From Bacteroidales bacterium (GTDB lineage Bacteria; Bacteroidota; Bacteroidia; Bacteroidales; UBA7960): DNA of 64,000 nucleotides. The position numbers and the translations under genes were made by a program. How positions within the stretch are numbered: the first letter of the stretch is position 1; each line of letters opens with the position of its first letter. This document shows, in pieces, positions 40,811 to 50,523 of the stretch. The DNA is taken from the NCBI GenBank assembly GCA_007118495.1, contig SKRM01000009.1, positions 22,781 to 86,780 on the forward strand, in the 5' to 3' direction. Under the pieces are notes generated by a model. It was not told the DNA's origin. It made no database searches and was given only the letters and a program-made list of their open reading frames with translations.

Positions 40811-40843
40811 AAAAAACCCGGAACCATGCAAGTTGATACCGGG
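40811..40843 (-). terminator. Candidate intrinsic terminator after the ChaN-like gene
   Basis: On minus strand CCCGG...CCGGG followed by TTTTTT. Confidence 0.6.
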
Positions 40844-40873
40844 CGATAATTATAATGGTCTGTGCGGTAAGTA

Positions 40874-41752
40874 TCAGTATGTTTTTGTCATGGATGAAGG
40901 AATCGCGAGTATGAAGTCTGCCAGCCTGTGGTGTTTCTCTTCAAGCTGATATACCGATTCCTGCTCAACCGTAGCAATGGTGAGGATGTTGAGGGGCGTG
41001 TTTGCATATTGTTGCAAATACCAGACAATGCCCTCATAATTATTGGAGTGGTAGGTGCCGTGAAAGTGTATAAATACACCTTCGTCAGGTAGGTTCTCTA
41101 TGATGAAATGAGCCATAGTTGCATCCTTAATGGCCTGGGCTTTGGGAAAATTCTCTGATCCGTGGGCAGGCATTCCCCCCATTTCAAGCATGGCTTTATA
41201 TCCGGGCAGTTCCGGATTATAGGGGACGGGCAGGGGGGCAATGTATGAAAGGGCCATGTCGCTTAACTCTTCAAGGCCGCTGAACCCCTCTCTGTGCACA
41301 ACTGCAGCGTACCTGCGTGGTATATTGGTGGCAATGAAAGGTAGTTCATTGTCTTTGGCCAATTCAACAAGGGGCCTGTAGTCTGTGTTATAATTATTCC
41401 AAAGCTTGGCTTCTGCCCTGAAATGTCGCTCAAGGATTATCTCTCCAAAGTATTCATCCAGTATAATCTGATTATCAGCTTCAAACATTTCGGCCCCCAT
41501 TACCAGCTTGTTTTCAAGTTTCAACAGCAGATCACTGCTTAACTCAAATTGCAGCCAGTGCGCTATGGGATTATTGTGCAACTCTCCAAAAAGAACTACC
41601 TCGCTGCCCGATGCCGAACCCAGCAGATCGCTGTAAGTAACTTTTTGCCCGTCTGTTGTAAATAACTGATAGGCTGGTTTTTCGCCGGCAATGAGTTGTT
41701 GGGGGGCAAGCAAGATAAAAAGCAGAATGAAGTAGCTGTAATGTTTGATCAT
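40874..41752 (-). CDS. ChaN-family iron-regulated lipoprotein-like protein
   Basis: VVLFGELHNNPIAHWLQFEL, GAEMFEADNQ. Confidence 0.8.
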   Translation of the reverse strand: MIKHYSYFILLFILLAPQQLIAGEKPAYQLFTTDGQKVTYSDLLGSASGSEVVLFGELHNNPIAHWLQFELSSDLLLKLENKLVMGAEMFEADNQIILDEYFGEIILERHFRAEAKLWNNYNTDYRPLVELAKDNELPFIATNIPRRYAAVVHREGFSGLEELSDMALSYIAPLPVPYNPELPGYKAMLEMGGMPAHGSENFPKAQAIKDATMAHFIIENLPDEGVFIHFHGTYHSNNYEGIVWYLQQYANTPLNILTIATVEQESVYQLEEKHHRLADFILAIPSSMTKTY

Positions 41753-41837
41753 ACCATGTACGTTTTGGTGATGTGTGATATAGTGGACATACGCATGAGA
41801 AGAACAGACCTGTAAATTGAAATGTTCATGCCATGGC

Positions 41838-42335
41838 TCAATTCTTGTCTTTTTTCAACTCATTCCCACTGAAAAATAAAGGTAGCAGGTCACTGATGCT
41901 TTCAAGGATGAGGATTTTGCCATCTTCTTTGCTGAGGATGATTTTCATTGGTTGTTTTTGGGTGGTTTCATATTCGAGCAAAACCTGGCGACAGGCTCCA
42001 CATGGCGTTACGGGCATAGGCATGGAAACTTTCAGAGACCTTGCACTGACGGCTATTTTGCGCATACCAACACCCGGATGGTGAGCTGAAGCGGCAAAGG
42101 CGGCAACCCTTTCTGCGCAAAGGCCGCTTGGATAGGCACCGTTTTCCTGGTTTGAGCCCCTGATGATCTCTCCATTGTCAAGGAGTATGGCTGCGCCAAC
42201 ATGAAAGGTAGAATAGGGAGCATATGACTGGTGGGTCATGTCGCGGGATATTCTAACCAGTTCTTGTTCATCTGCGGGCAGCAGACTTATATCTGCCAGC
42301 TCGCTGTATTTGAAAGAAAATTCTTTTTGTCCCAT
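41838..42335 (-). CDS. cdd: Cytidine deaminase
   Basis: NGAYPSGLCAERVAAFAA and PCGACRQVLLE zinc motifs. Confidence 0.92.
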   Translation of the reverse strand: MGQKEFSFKYSELADISLLPADEQELVRISRDMTHQSYAPYSTFHVGAAILLDNGEIIRGSNQENGAYPSGLCAERVAAFAASAHHPGVGMRKIAVSARSLKVSMPMPVTPCGACRQVLLEYETTQKQPMKIILSKEDGKILILESISDLLPLFFSGNELKKDKN

Positions 42336-42577
42336 ATGATACTTCTATTTTCCCGATTACTGCCACAATCTACGTGCCAGGGTAACCAAAGGTTGTATTT
42401 CTGCGTAAAAATAAGAAAGATATCGGGCAATGACTTTATGTGTATACGTAATATAATGTAAAATGTTGGCGAAGGCCCGGGAGACTTCCACCACCCGGCC
42501 TTGGTTTTTAGTGATTTTTTCACTATATTTGTTTAATAAGCACCTTAATCGATTGTTTAACTTAAAAAATATATAAT

Positions 42578-42832
42578 ATGAGCAGTTCAAGCGGAAAAGC
42601 TTTGATTGGATTTATTTTTGGCGCAGCCGTAGGGGTGGCCGCTGGTTTATTGTTTGCACCAACATCAGGTGACGAAACCCGTAAAAAGCTTAAAAAGAAG
42701 AGTAAGGAGTATTCAGAAGAACTGGCCAAGCAAGTCAATGCCAAAATTGATGAGTTAAAAGGCCAGGTCGGTGACATGGCCGAAGATGCCAAGAGCAGGG
42801 TGAAGAAGGCCGTTCCAAAAGACGACAAATAA
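42578..42832 (+). CDS. YtxH domain-containing protein
   Basis: GFIFGAAVGVAAGLLFAPTSGDETRKKL. Confidence 0.85.
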   Translation: MSSSSGKALIGFIFGAAVGVAAGLLFAPTSGDETRKKLKKKSKEYSEELAKQVNAKIDELKGQVGDMAEDAKSRVKKAVPKDDK

Positions 42833-42842
42833 CCTGGCTTGT

Positions 42843-43223
42843 ATGGATGGCAAAGAATTGCTGGAACATATTTCTGGCCTGAGGGATAACCTGCAGAAAT
42901 ATCTTGAAACCAAGATGTCATATTATGGCATGCTGGCTTTTGAGAGAGCTGTCAGGTTGCTAAGCTTGTTTATGGGCCAGGTTGTGGTTATGATGGCTGC
43001 CTTGCTGGGGTTGCTGTTTTTATCTGCCGCATTGTCCATATACCTCGGAGAGCTTCTGGGTTCTCATGTTTATGGCTTGCTCATAGTTGGCGGATTTTTC
43101 CTGGTTTTGGCTCTTGTATTTTTTTCTGCCAGACGAAAGGTTTTCAGTCGTTGGGCCATAAAAACCCTGCTGGGCGTTTTCTTTACCGATGATGATGCTG
43201 ACACGAAACATAAGGGAGGCTGA
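42843..43223 (+). CDS. Phage-holin-superfamily/DUF1469-like two-TM membrane protein
   Basis: Paired TM helices VVVMMAALLGLLFLSAALSIYLG / GLLIVGGFFLVLALVFF; follows the YtxH gene. Confidence 0.7.
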   Translation: MDGKELLEHISGLRDNLQKYLETKMSYYGMLAFERAVRLLSLFMGQVVVMMAALLGLLFLSAALSIYLGELLGSHVYGLLIVGGFFLVLALVFFSARRKVFSRWAIKTLLGVFFTDDDADTKHKGG

Positions 43224-43227
43224 CGCA

Positions 43228-43506
43228 ATGGATATGGAAAGCTTTAGAAGAATCAGGACACTTCATGATATAAAACTTGAGAAAGCCCGCTTGCGCTACG
43301 AGTCGTTGGTGGCTGAAAACGCCATGATGGATAGTATAAGGGCAATGGGTAATTTGTTCTCTCTGGTCAGATATATTCGCAAGGCATCTGCAGGGTTCGG
43401 AACAGCCTTTGCGGTTGCATCGCGCATCACCCGGTTTACATCTGGTATTTTCAGGAGATCAAAGCCTGAAACTGGCGATGATGGAGAAGAAACTGTCAGA
43501 TTCTGA
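43228..43506 (+). CDS. Small conserved-type protein of the YtxH/holin-like gene trio
   Basis: ATG at 43228 preceded by AAGGGAGG; MDMESFRRIRTLHDIKLEKARL. Confidence 0.65.
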   Translation: MDMESFRRIRTLHDIKLEKARLRYESLVAENAMMDSIRAMGNLFSLVRYIRKASAGFGTAFAVASRITRFTSGIFRRSKPETGDDGEETVRF

Positions 43507-43520
43507 CTCCGGTTCCGGTT

Positions 43521-44696
43521 TTACTGTTTGATTTCTTCGAATGAAAGGTTCAAAAGAACGATCTCAGGTCTGTTACCTACCCTGACAGGAGGACCCCATG
43601 TACCTACCCCATTGGAAACATAGGCGTGCATGCCATTGATCTTTCCGTAACCATAGCTGATGGTATACATGGCTCTTGTAATATAATTCAGGGGCCACAT
43701 CTGCCCGTGGTGGGTATGACCGCTAAGTTGAAGGTCTACGCCCAGCTCTGCAGCTTTTTCAAGGTAAAATGGCTGGTGATCCATTAAAATAAGGGGGTAG
43801 GAAGAATCTGCTCCCTGCAGGATTTTGGCGAGTGATTGTCTTGGGTGGCCGCTGAAACGTGCTTTGTCTCTGTCTTCACGTCCGGCCAGGTAAAATAAGT
43901 CTCCCACCTTGATGATGCTGTCGCGGATCATTTGTATGCCATGTTGCTCCAGATAGTTGAGGGCAGCTTCTGCACCGCCGATATGCTCGTGATTTCCCAT
44001 GATTCCGAATACACCCAGGGGTGCTGACAGTTGTTTGAGGATTTTGCCCGTATTTTGTCTGATTACCGGGGCAAGGTCTTCGTCAAGGATGTCTCCTGCA
44101 ATAAAAATCACTTCAGGTTCAAGTTTGTTGACTTTTTCGATGATGTGTCGCAGGTGACCGTTGGCAATGATGGTGCCCAGATGGATGTCTGACATGAGAA
44201 CAGCCCGCAGCTTTGCCGGACCCCCGGGTGGTTCTTTTTGAATGTGGATATCAACCTTTCTGACAACCGGATTTCTCGCATTAATGGCACCGGCAACCAG
44301 AGTAAGGGTGGTTGAGCCCACGATGAGTAAAAAAACCAGCCATCGGGTCTTTTCCATATTGGCAGTAATGAAAGAGGGAAAAAATGGAAAAAAGTGGTTG
44401 ATGAGTCTGATCAGGTCAATGAATACAACGACCAGGAAAAAGTACAGCATGGCTCCCAGCCAAAAAGAACCAGTCCAGACCAGAATATGGCTTAGGTGGC
44501 TTAACCAAATGTTTTCAAGTATCCTTCCTGCAACATAGGTAGAGGCAAGTATCCAGAAAGTCACAATATATATATGTTTGAACCCGCTGCCTGTTTGAAA
44601 GGCTTGCAGTCCACGGATAAAGATATAGTAGTTTGTGGCAGCATAAACCAATATTACCAGGGTGAAAAAAATCAAAAATGCCATTTTTTTGTCCAT
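43521..44696 (-). CDS. Calcineurin-like metallophosphoesterase, membrane-anchored
   Basis: MSDIHLGTII, AGDILDE, GIMGNHE, LSGHTHHGQ. Confidence 0.9.
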   Translation of the reverse strand: MDKKMAFLIFFTLVILVYAATNYYIFIRGLQAFQTGSGFKHIYIVTFWILASTYVAGRILENIWLSHLSHILVWTGSFWLGAMLYFFLVVVFIDLIRLINHFFPFFPSFITANMEKTRWLVFLLIVGSTTLTLVAGAINARNPVVRKVDIHIQKEPPGGPAKLRAVLMSDIHLGTIIANGHLRHIIEKVNKLEPEVIFIAGDILDEDLAPVIRQNTGKILKQLSAPLGVFGIMGNHEHIGGAEAALNYLEQHGIQMIRDSIIKVGDLFYLAGREDRDKARFSGHPRQSLAKILQGADSSYPLILMDHQPFYLEKAAELGVDLQLSGHTHHGQMWPLNYITRAMYTISYGYGKINGMHAYVSNGVGTWGPPVRVGNRPEIVLLNLSFEEIKQ

Positions 44697-44788
44697 TTAC
44701 AAAGGTGCGGAAGTATTTGAACGTATTAAACAATAAGGTGAGCGAAAATGTTCTCTATTGCGTAATCGAATAAAACTTAAGGAGGCGT

Positions 44789-45631
44789 ATGGATAATGGA
44801 CATAAAGTGGCAATTATAACTGGTGCCACTTCAGGTATTGGGAGGATAATGGCCCTGGCTCTTGCTGAACAAGGGATGAAGCTGGTTTTGCCGGTAAGGA
44901 ATATGGGAAAGGGCAAGGGGTTAAAAGAAGAGATCATGCAAAAAACAGCTTCGGCCAGGGTTGATCTGTTCGAATGCAGGCTCGATTCAATGGATTCAAT
45001 CAGGCAATTTGTCAGTGAATTCAAGAATAACCACAAAAAACTGCACCTGTTGTTGAATAATGCAGGGACATGGGAAAACGTCAGAAAGGAATCAGTTGAT
45101 GGCATTGAGTATAACTTTGCAGTAAATCACCTGGCCCCCTTTCTTATGACCAATTTACTGCTGGATGAACTCAGGGCGGCAGCCCCTGCACGGGTAGTTA
45201 CTGTTTCAAGTATGGCCCACAAGCAAACCCGGATGCGCTTTGATGACCTTGAAGGAAAAAAAAGCTGGGGCAGTATGCAATCATATGCCCAGAGTAAGCT
45301 GGCCAACATATTATTCACCAGGCGGCTTGCCCGTGAGCTTCAAGGCAGCGGGGTAACAGCCAATTGTCTGCACCCTGGTGTGGTGAGCACCAGCCTGTTT
45401 GATAAACTTCCGGCCTGGCTCAGAAAACCCCTTGAATTGATCATGATATCTTCTGAAAAGGGCGCGCAAACAGGCATCTACCTTTCAATTTCTGGTGAGG
45501 TTGCCCATATCACAGGCACCTATTTTGCCAAAAAAAAGCCTGCACGCATATCCAGGCAGGCCAGCGACAATGAAGCCGCTGACAGGCTATGGGACATCTC
45601 TTTAAAATATACCGGGCTTACTTCAGCCTGA
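44789..45631 (+). CDS. Short-chain dehydrogenase/reductase
   Basis: IITGATSGIGRIMALALA, LLNNAG, YAQSKLAN. Confidence 0.92.
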   Translation: MDNGHKVAIITGATSGIGRIMALALAEQGMKLVLPVRNMGKGKGLKEEIMQKTASARVDLFECRLDSMDSIRQFVSEFKNNHKKLHLLLNNAGTWENVRKESVDGIEYNFAVNHLAPFLMTNLLLDELRAAAPARVVTVSSMAHKQTRMRFDDLEGKKSWGSMQSYAQSKLANILFTRRLARELQGSGVTANCLHPGVVSTSLFDKLPAWLRKPLELIMISSEKGAQTGIYLSISGEVAHITGTYFAKKKPARISRQASDNEAADRLWDISLKYTGLTSA

Positions 45632-45662
45632 CACCATGCCTGAAGGCTTGAAAAGTTGAGTT

Positions 45663-47711
45663 ATGAAAAAGAAAAACCACCTTGACGGGCAAACAAGCCC
45701 TTACCTTCTGCAACACCTTTACAATCCAGTCGATTGGTATCCATGGGGAGAAGAAGCCCTGGCCAAAGCCAAAAATGAAAACAAGCCACTGCTTTTGAGT
45801 ATTGGCTATTCAGCTTGTCACTGGTGCCATGTTATGGAAAAGGAGAGCTTTGAGGACACTGAGGTGGCTTATGTCATGAACAGCCACTTTGTATGTGTGA
45901 AGGTTGACAGAGAAGAGCGTCCTGATTTAGATCACCTTTACATGAATGCAGTTCAACTGGTTTCAGGACAAGGGGGCTGGCCGCTGAATTGTTTTGCCCT
46001 GCCCGACGGGAGGCCTTTCTGGGGCGGGACATATTTCAGGAAAGATCAGTGGCTGTCAATATTGGAGAGAGTTGCAGCACTATATGCTGACAACCATGGT
46101 GATGTTATGAAGCAGGCAGAAAACCTGACCAGGGGCGTTGCTTCGGCCTCATTTGTGGGCGGATCAGGTGAAAAAAAATCCTTTAGCCGTAAGGATGCCC
46201 ATGTGGTTGCGGAAAATCTGTTGTCATATATGGACGAGGTGGATGGTGGCACCAAAGGTGCGCCGAAATTTCCCCTCCCCAACAACCTGGCTTTTTTACT
46301 GCACTACCATCACCTTACCGGTAATAAAGAAAGTTTTGAATTGGCCAGGCTCAGCCTTGAAAAAATGGCTATGGGAGGTATCTACGACCAGATTGGAGGT
46401 GGCTTTGCACGTTATGCAACAGATGCCAAATGGAAAATCCCGCATTTTGAGAAAATGTTGTATGACAATGCCCAGCTTATATCTGTATATACCCAGGCAT
46501 GGAAAACTACCAACGAACCCATGTTCAGGGATGTTGTTTATGAAACCATTGCCTTTGTTGAAAGAGAGCTTTTGTCGGCCGATGGTATGTTTTATGCTGC
46601 ACTTGATGCTGACAGTGAAGGTGAGGAGGGTCGTTATTATGTCTGGACGGACCAACAGCTAAGCGATGTGTTGGGCGATGACGCACCACTTGTGGGGGCT
46701 TTTTATCAACTTGGTGGTGAAGCTTACTGGGAGGATGGCCGCAACATACTGCTTCGCAAGGAAACTTCTGAAAGCTTTGCCAAAAAACAGGGTTTGGATG
46801 TGGCTGCATGGCAAAAGCTGCTCGATAGAGCCAGAAAGAAATTACTCAATGCAAGGTCAAAGAGAATCAAGCCCGGTTTGGATGATAAAATCATTGTGTC
46901 ATGGAATGCATTGATGATTCAGGCATTGGCCGATGCATGGTCTGCATTTAATGAAGAGCGGTTTTTAAAACTGGCAACCCGGGCGGCTGAACTGATTTTG
47001 AAACATGCCATAACCCACGAAGGGCGTGTTTTTCGCACCATAAGAAAGGGTAAGGTCAGAGTCTCCGGGTTTCTTGAAGATTATGCCTTTTTGTCGATGG
47101 CCCTCATCAGGTTGTACGAAGTAACTGCAAACCAAACCTATATAGTAACTGCAAAAAAACTCGCAGCATATGTCCTGACGCATTTTCAGCAACCGGGCAC
47201 AAATCTTTTTGCTTTTTCTTCAAAAGAAGATGAGCAGTTGGCTAGCCCTCATTTTGGGTTTTATGACAATGTGATGCCTTCATCGAACAGTGTGATGGCC
47301 AGGGTGCTTTTTTACCTGGCCAATTATTTTGAAGATCCTTTGTTTGGCAACAGGAGCTCATCCATGTTGGGTGATATGAAAGAGAGGCTGGATAAATATA
47401 GCAGCAGCTTCACCAACTGGGGTATTCTTTTACTGCATCACGTGTATCAATTTTATACAGTTGTTGCAACAGGAGGTGGTTCGGAGGAGCATTTAAAAGC
47501 GCTTAACAGACATTACCTGCCCCAGGCAATCATGGCCGCTTGCGAATCACCTGAAGCACCAGATGCAGATGCACCAGGTATATTGCCGGTTTTTAATAAT
47601 CGCTTTACCGGGAAAAGGGCATTGATTTACGTTTGTGCCCAGGGACATTGTAAGCTGCCGGTTGATTGTGTGGATGATGCCCTTTTCCAAATCAGAGATG
47701 AAGTCTGCTAA
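45663..47711 (+). CDS. Thioredoxin (DUF255)-domain protein, YyaL/SPATA20-like
   Basis: [40 protein letters not shown]. Confidence 0.92.
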   Translation: MKKKNHLDGQTSPYLLQHLYNPVDWYPWGEEALAKAKNENKPLLLSIGYSACHWCHVMEKESFEDTEVAYVMNSHFVCVKVDREERPDLDHLYMNAVQLVSGQGGWPLNCFALPDGRPFWGGTYFRKDQWLSILERVAALYADNHGDVMKQAENLTRGVASASFVGGSGEKKSFSRKDAHVVAENLLSYMDEVDGGTKGAPKFPLPNNLAFLLHYHHLTGNKESFELARLSLEKMAMGGIYDQIGGGFARYATDAKWKIPHFEKMLYDNAQLISVYTQAWKTTNEPMFRDVVYETIAFVERELLSADGMFYAALDADSEGEEGRYYVWTDQQLSDVLGDDAPLVGAFYQLGGEAYWEDGRNILLRKETSESFAKKQGLDVAAWQKLLDRARKKLLNARSKRIKPGLDDKIIVSWNALMIQALADAWSAFNEERFLKLATRAAELILKHAITHEGRVFRTIRKGKVRVSGFLEDYAFLSMALIRLYEVTANQTYIVTAKKLAAYVLTHFQQPGTNLFAFSSKEDEQLASPHFGFYDNVMPSSNSVMARVLFYLANYFEDPLFGNRSSSMLGDMKERLDKYSSSFTNWGILLLHHVYQFYTVVATGGGSEEHLKALNRHYLPQAIMAACESPEAPDADAPGILPVFNNRFTGKRALIYVCAQGHCKLPVDCVDDALFQIRDEVC

Positions 47712-48352
47712 GACTCGTGCCTGCGCTTTAGTTCACTGACTAAATCTTCCAGCCCCAAACCCCTTGATAGCAGTAAAACCTCGAGGTGATACAATAAATC
47801 TGCTGATTCTTCAATAAGCCTTGATGTTGAACCGTTTTCAGCTTCAAGCAATACCTCAGCAGCCTCCTCACCCACTTTTTTTGCTATGCGTTTGGGCCCT
47901 TCACTAAATAGGCGGGCTGTATAACTGCTGTCTGGATTTGACCCCCGCCTTTGTTTCAAAACCCCTTCCAATCTGGCAAGAAAACCCAGGTCAGTATATG
48001 AAGCATTGCCACTGACTATGGTTGTCTCTTCACCGACAAAACAGCTCCGACTCCCTGTGTGACAGGCCGGACCTTCAGGTATTACCCCGATGAGCAGTGC
48101 GTCGTGGTCACAATCTGTTGACAGGCTTTCAAGCCTGAGATAATTGCCTGAACTTTCACCCTTTGTCCATAAACGTTGTTTGCTGCGACTGAAAAAAGTG
48201 ACCAGTCTGGTATCGATGGATTTTTGCAATGCTTCATGATTCATCCATCCTTGCATAACTACCTCTTTGGTGTTAATATCCTGAACAATGGCCGGAACAA
48301 GTCCATTGTTTTTTGAGAAATCAATTTGTGTAAGACTAACTGTTGTGTTCAT
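47708..48352 (-). CDS. hisIE: Bifunctional phosphoribosyl-AMP cyclohydrolase / phosphoribosyl-ATP pyrophosphatase
   Basis: HisI motif [18 protein letters not shown]; HisE motif [14 protein letters not shown]. Confidence 0.94.
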   Translation of the reverse strand: MNTTVSLTQIDFSKNNGLVPAIVQDINTKEVVMQGWMNHEALQKSIDTRLVTFFSRSKQRLWTKGESSGNYLRLESLSTDCDHDALLIGVIPEGPACHTGSRSCFVGEETTIVSGNASYTDLGFLARLEGVLKQRRGSNPDSSYTARLFSEGPKRIAKKVGEEAAEVLLEAENGSTSRLIEESADLLYHLEVLLLSRGLGLEDLVSELKRRHES

Positions 48353-48396
48353 AAGGTTACAATTTTTCAAAGTTTGTCGTGGAGTTTAATTTGTCT

Positions 48397-49149
48397 TTAT
48401 CTGACGGAGATGCCGTTTTTGGCCAGGTATGCTTTAACCCTGGCGATACTCACTACTCCGTAGTGGAATATGCCAGCAGCAAGCGCAGCATCGGCCTGGC
48501 CTTTTGTAAAAACATCCAGGAAATGCCCGGGTTTACCTGCTCCTCCCGAGGCGATTACCGGTATGTTGACAGAGCAGGAAACATCTTTTGTTATGTCAAG
48601 GGAAAAACCCTGCCTGCTTCCATCGGCCGTAAATGAGGTGAGCAATATCTCTCCGGCGCCACGATGGTAAACTTCTTTGGCCCACTGAATGGCTATTTTG
48701 CCTGTGCCTTTTGTTCCGGCATGGCTCATAACCTCCCATTTGCTACCTGTAAACCTGGCATCTATGGCCACTACAATGCATTGGTTGCCAAAAGCTGACG
48801 CCAGACGGTCGATCAGTGATGGATCAATGATAGCTGCTGTGTTTACCGACACTTTATCTGCTCCCCTCGACAATAGTAACTCGACCTGTCTTTCGGTTGA
48901 TATTCCACCGCCAACAGTAAATGGTATTGAAACAGCGGCAGCCACTTCTTCTACCACTTTCAGAAAAGTGCTTCGTCCTTCAAGTGTGGCCGTAATATCG
49001 AGCAGGGTTAACTCGTCGGCTCCGTTTTCTGAATACCTTGCTGCCAATTCTACCGGATCACCGGCATCCTGCAGGCTGGTAAAACTGACTCCTTTTACAG
49101 TGCGTCCGTGTTTAATATCCAGGCAGGGAATGATTCTTTTTGTCAACAT
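48397..49149 (-). CDS. hisF: Imidazole glycerol phosphate synthase subunit HisF
   Basis: MLTKRIIPCLDIKHGRTVKGV; start at 49149. Confidence 0.95.
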   Translation of the reverse strand: MLTKRIIPCLDIKHGRTVKGVSFTSLQDAGDPVELAARYSENGADELTLLDITATLEGRSTFLKVVEEVAAAVSIPFTVGGGISTERQVELLLSRGADKVSVNTAAIIDPSLIDRLASAFGNQCIVVAIDARFTGSKWEVMSHAGTKGTGKIAIQWAKEVYHRGAGEILLTSFTADGSRQGFSLDITKDVSCSVNIPVIASGGAGKPGHFLDVFTKGQADAALAAGIFHYGVVSIARVKAYLAKNGISVR

Positions 49150-49174
49150 GCTGCATCGTTTTAACGGGGTATGG

Positions 49175-49915
49175 TTATTGTCCCGGTTCATGTGTGTTTT
49201 TATTGAATTCGGATAAATCGTTCAGGCTGATATTGCCCTCAAGTACGGCTTTTCCTGTAACTGCTGCGTACAACCCCCACGATCTGAGCCTGTTGAGGTG
49301 GTCAATGGTTGCCACGCCACCTCCGCCGATGATCTTTGCCATAGGAAATGCTTTTATAATTGGCTTGTAGAAATCCGGATCCGGACCATCCATGGTTCCA
49401 TCACGGTCAATGTCGGTTACTGAAAAATAAATCCACCCCCTGGCAAGCAGATTGCCCAGGGCATCTGCAATGCTTATTCCTGTTTGCTCCTGCCATCCTT
49501 TTACGGCCACCTGGCCCTGGTAAATATCAACTGCGGCAATGAGTTTTTCAGGTCCAAAATTTTCAAGTGCCTCTTTGTCCACATCTTTTGTCTTAAACAG
49601 GAATGTCCCCAGGTTAACTTTATCTGCCCCCGATAACAATGCCTTATCAATGTCATGCATGTTTCGGATTCCCCCGCCAAAATCAACCTTCAGGCTAGTG
49701 GCACGGGTTATATCCTGCAATGTTTTCAGGTTAACGGGTGCACCTGTGCGCGCCCCGTCAAGATCAACCAGGTGCAGGTGACCTATACCTGCCTGTTCCA
49801 TTGATCTGGCCATATCAGCCGGATCGTTGCTGTATTTTGTCTGCTGGTCAAAGCGGCCTTTGAATAGTCTTACACAAGAGCCGTTCATTATATCAATGGC
49901 TGGAATGGCTATCAT
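49175..49915 (-). CDS. hisA: ProFAR isomerase
   Basis: MIAIPAIDIMNGSCVRLFKG, VDFGGGIR. Confidence 0.95.
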   Translation of the reverse strand: MIAIPAIDIMNGSCVRLFKGRFDQQTKYSNDPADMARSMEQAGIGHLHLVDLDGARTGAPVNLKTLQDITRATSLKVDFGGGIRNMHDIDKALLSGADKVNLGTFLFKTKDVDKEALENFGPEKLIAAVDIYQGQVAVKGWQEQTGISIADALGNLLARGWIYFSVTDIDRDGTMDGPDPDFYKPIIKAFPMAKIIGGGGVATIDHLNRLRSWGLYAAVTGKAVLEGNISLNDLSEFNKNTHEPGQ

Positions 49916-50499
49916 AATGCTAAAAAGTTTTTGAGGATAAGGGCACCGGTTGTTCCGCTTTTTTCAGGATGAAACTGTACTCCAAAAAAATTGTCTTTGG
50001 CTATAGAGGCCGTAAATCGTGTCGCATATTCACAGCTTGCAACGGCAAATTGACTCACGGGCAGGTAATAACTATGAACAAAGTATACATGGCTTCCCTC
50101 ATTTACACCTTTGAAAAGGGGGCTGCTCAGCTCATGAAGACTGTTCCATCCCATATGGGGCACCTTTACCTCATCACTGAAACGTTTGATGGATCCAGGA
50201 AAAATACCCAGCCCTTCCATGGGGCCTTCTTCAGAGGCTTCAGCCATGAGCTGCATGCCCAGACAGATGCCCAGAACAGGGTTTCTGTAATTTCTGATGG
50301 CTTCGTTCATGCCGGTTTGCCTGAGTACCTCCATGGCTGGTTTGGCGTGGCCCACACCCGGAAAGATAAGTTTGTCGGTTCCTTTGAGGTGATCAGGGCT
50401 GGTGGCAAGACCGGCTTGCACGCCAAGGCGGCTGAGCGCATGGGTAACAGAAGCGATGTTTCCCGCTTTATAATGTATGATTTTTATGCACTGACTCAT
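49912..50499 (-). CDS. hisH: Imidazole glycerol phosphate synthase subunit HisH
   Basis: GICLGMQLM, GVQFHPEKSG. Confidence 0.95.
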   Translation of the reverse strand: MSQCIKIIHYKAGNIASVTHALSRLGVQAGLATSPDHLKGTDKLIFPGVGHAKPAMEVLRQTGMNEAIRNYRNPVLGICLGMQLMAEASEEGPMEGLGIFPGSIKRFSDEVKVPHMGWNSLHELSSPLFKGVNEGSHVYFVHSYYLPVSQFAVASCEYATRFTASIAKDNFFGVQFHPEKSGTTGALILKNFLAL

Positions 50500-50523
50500 T
50501 ACTTGACAAGTTTTTTGTTTAAA

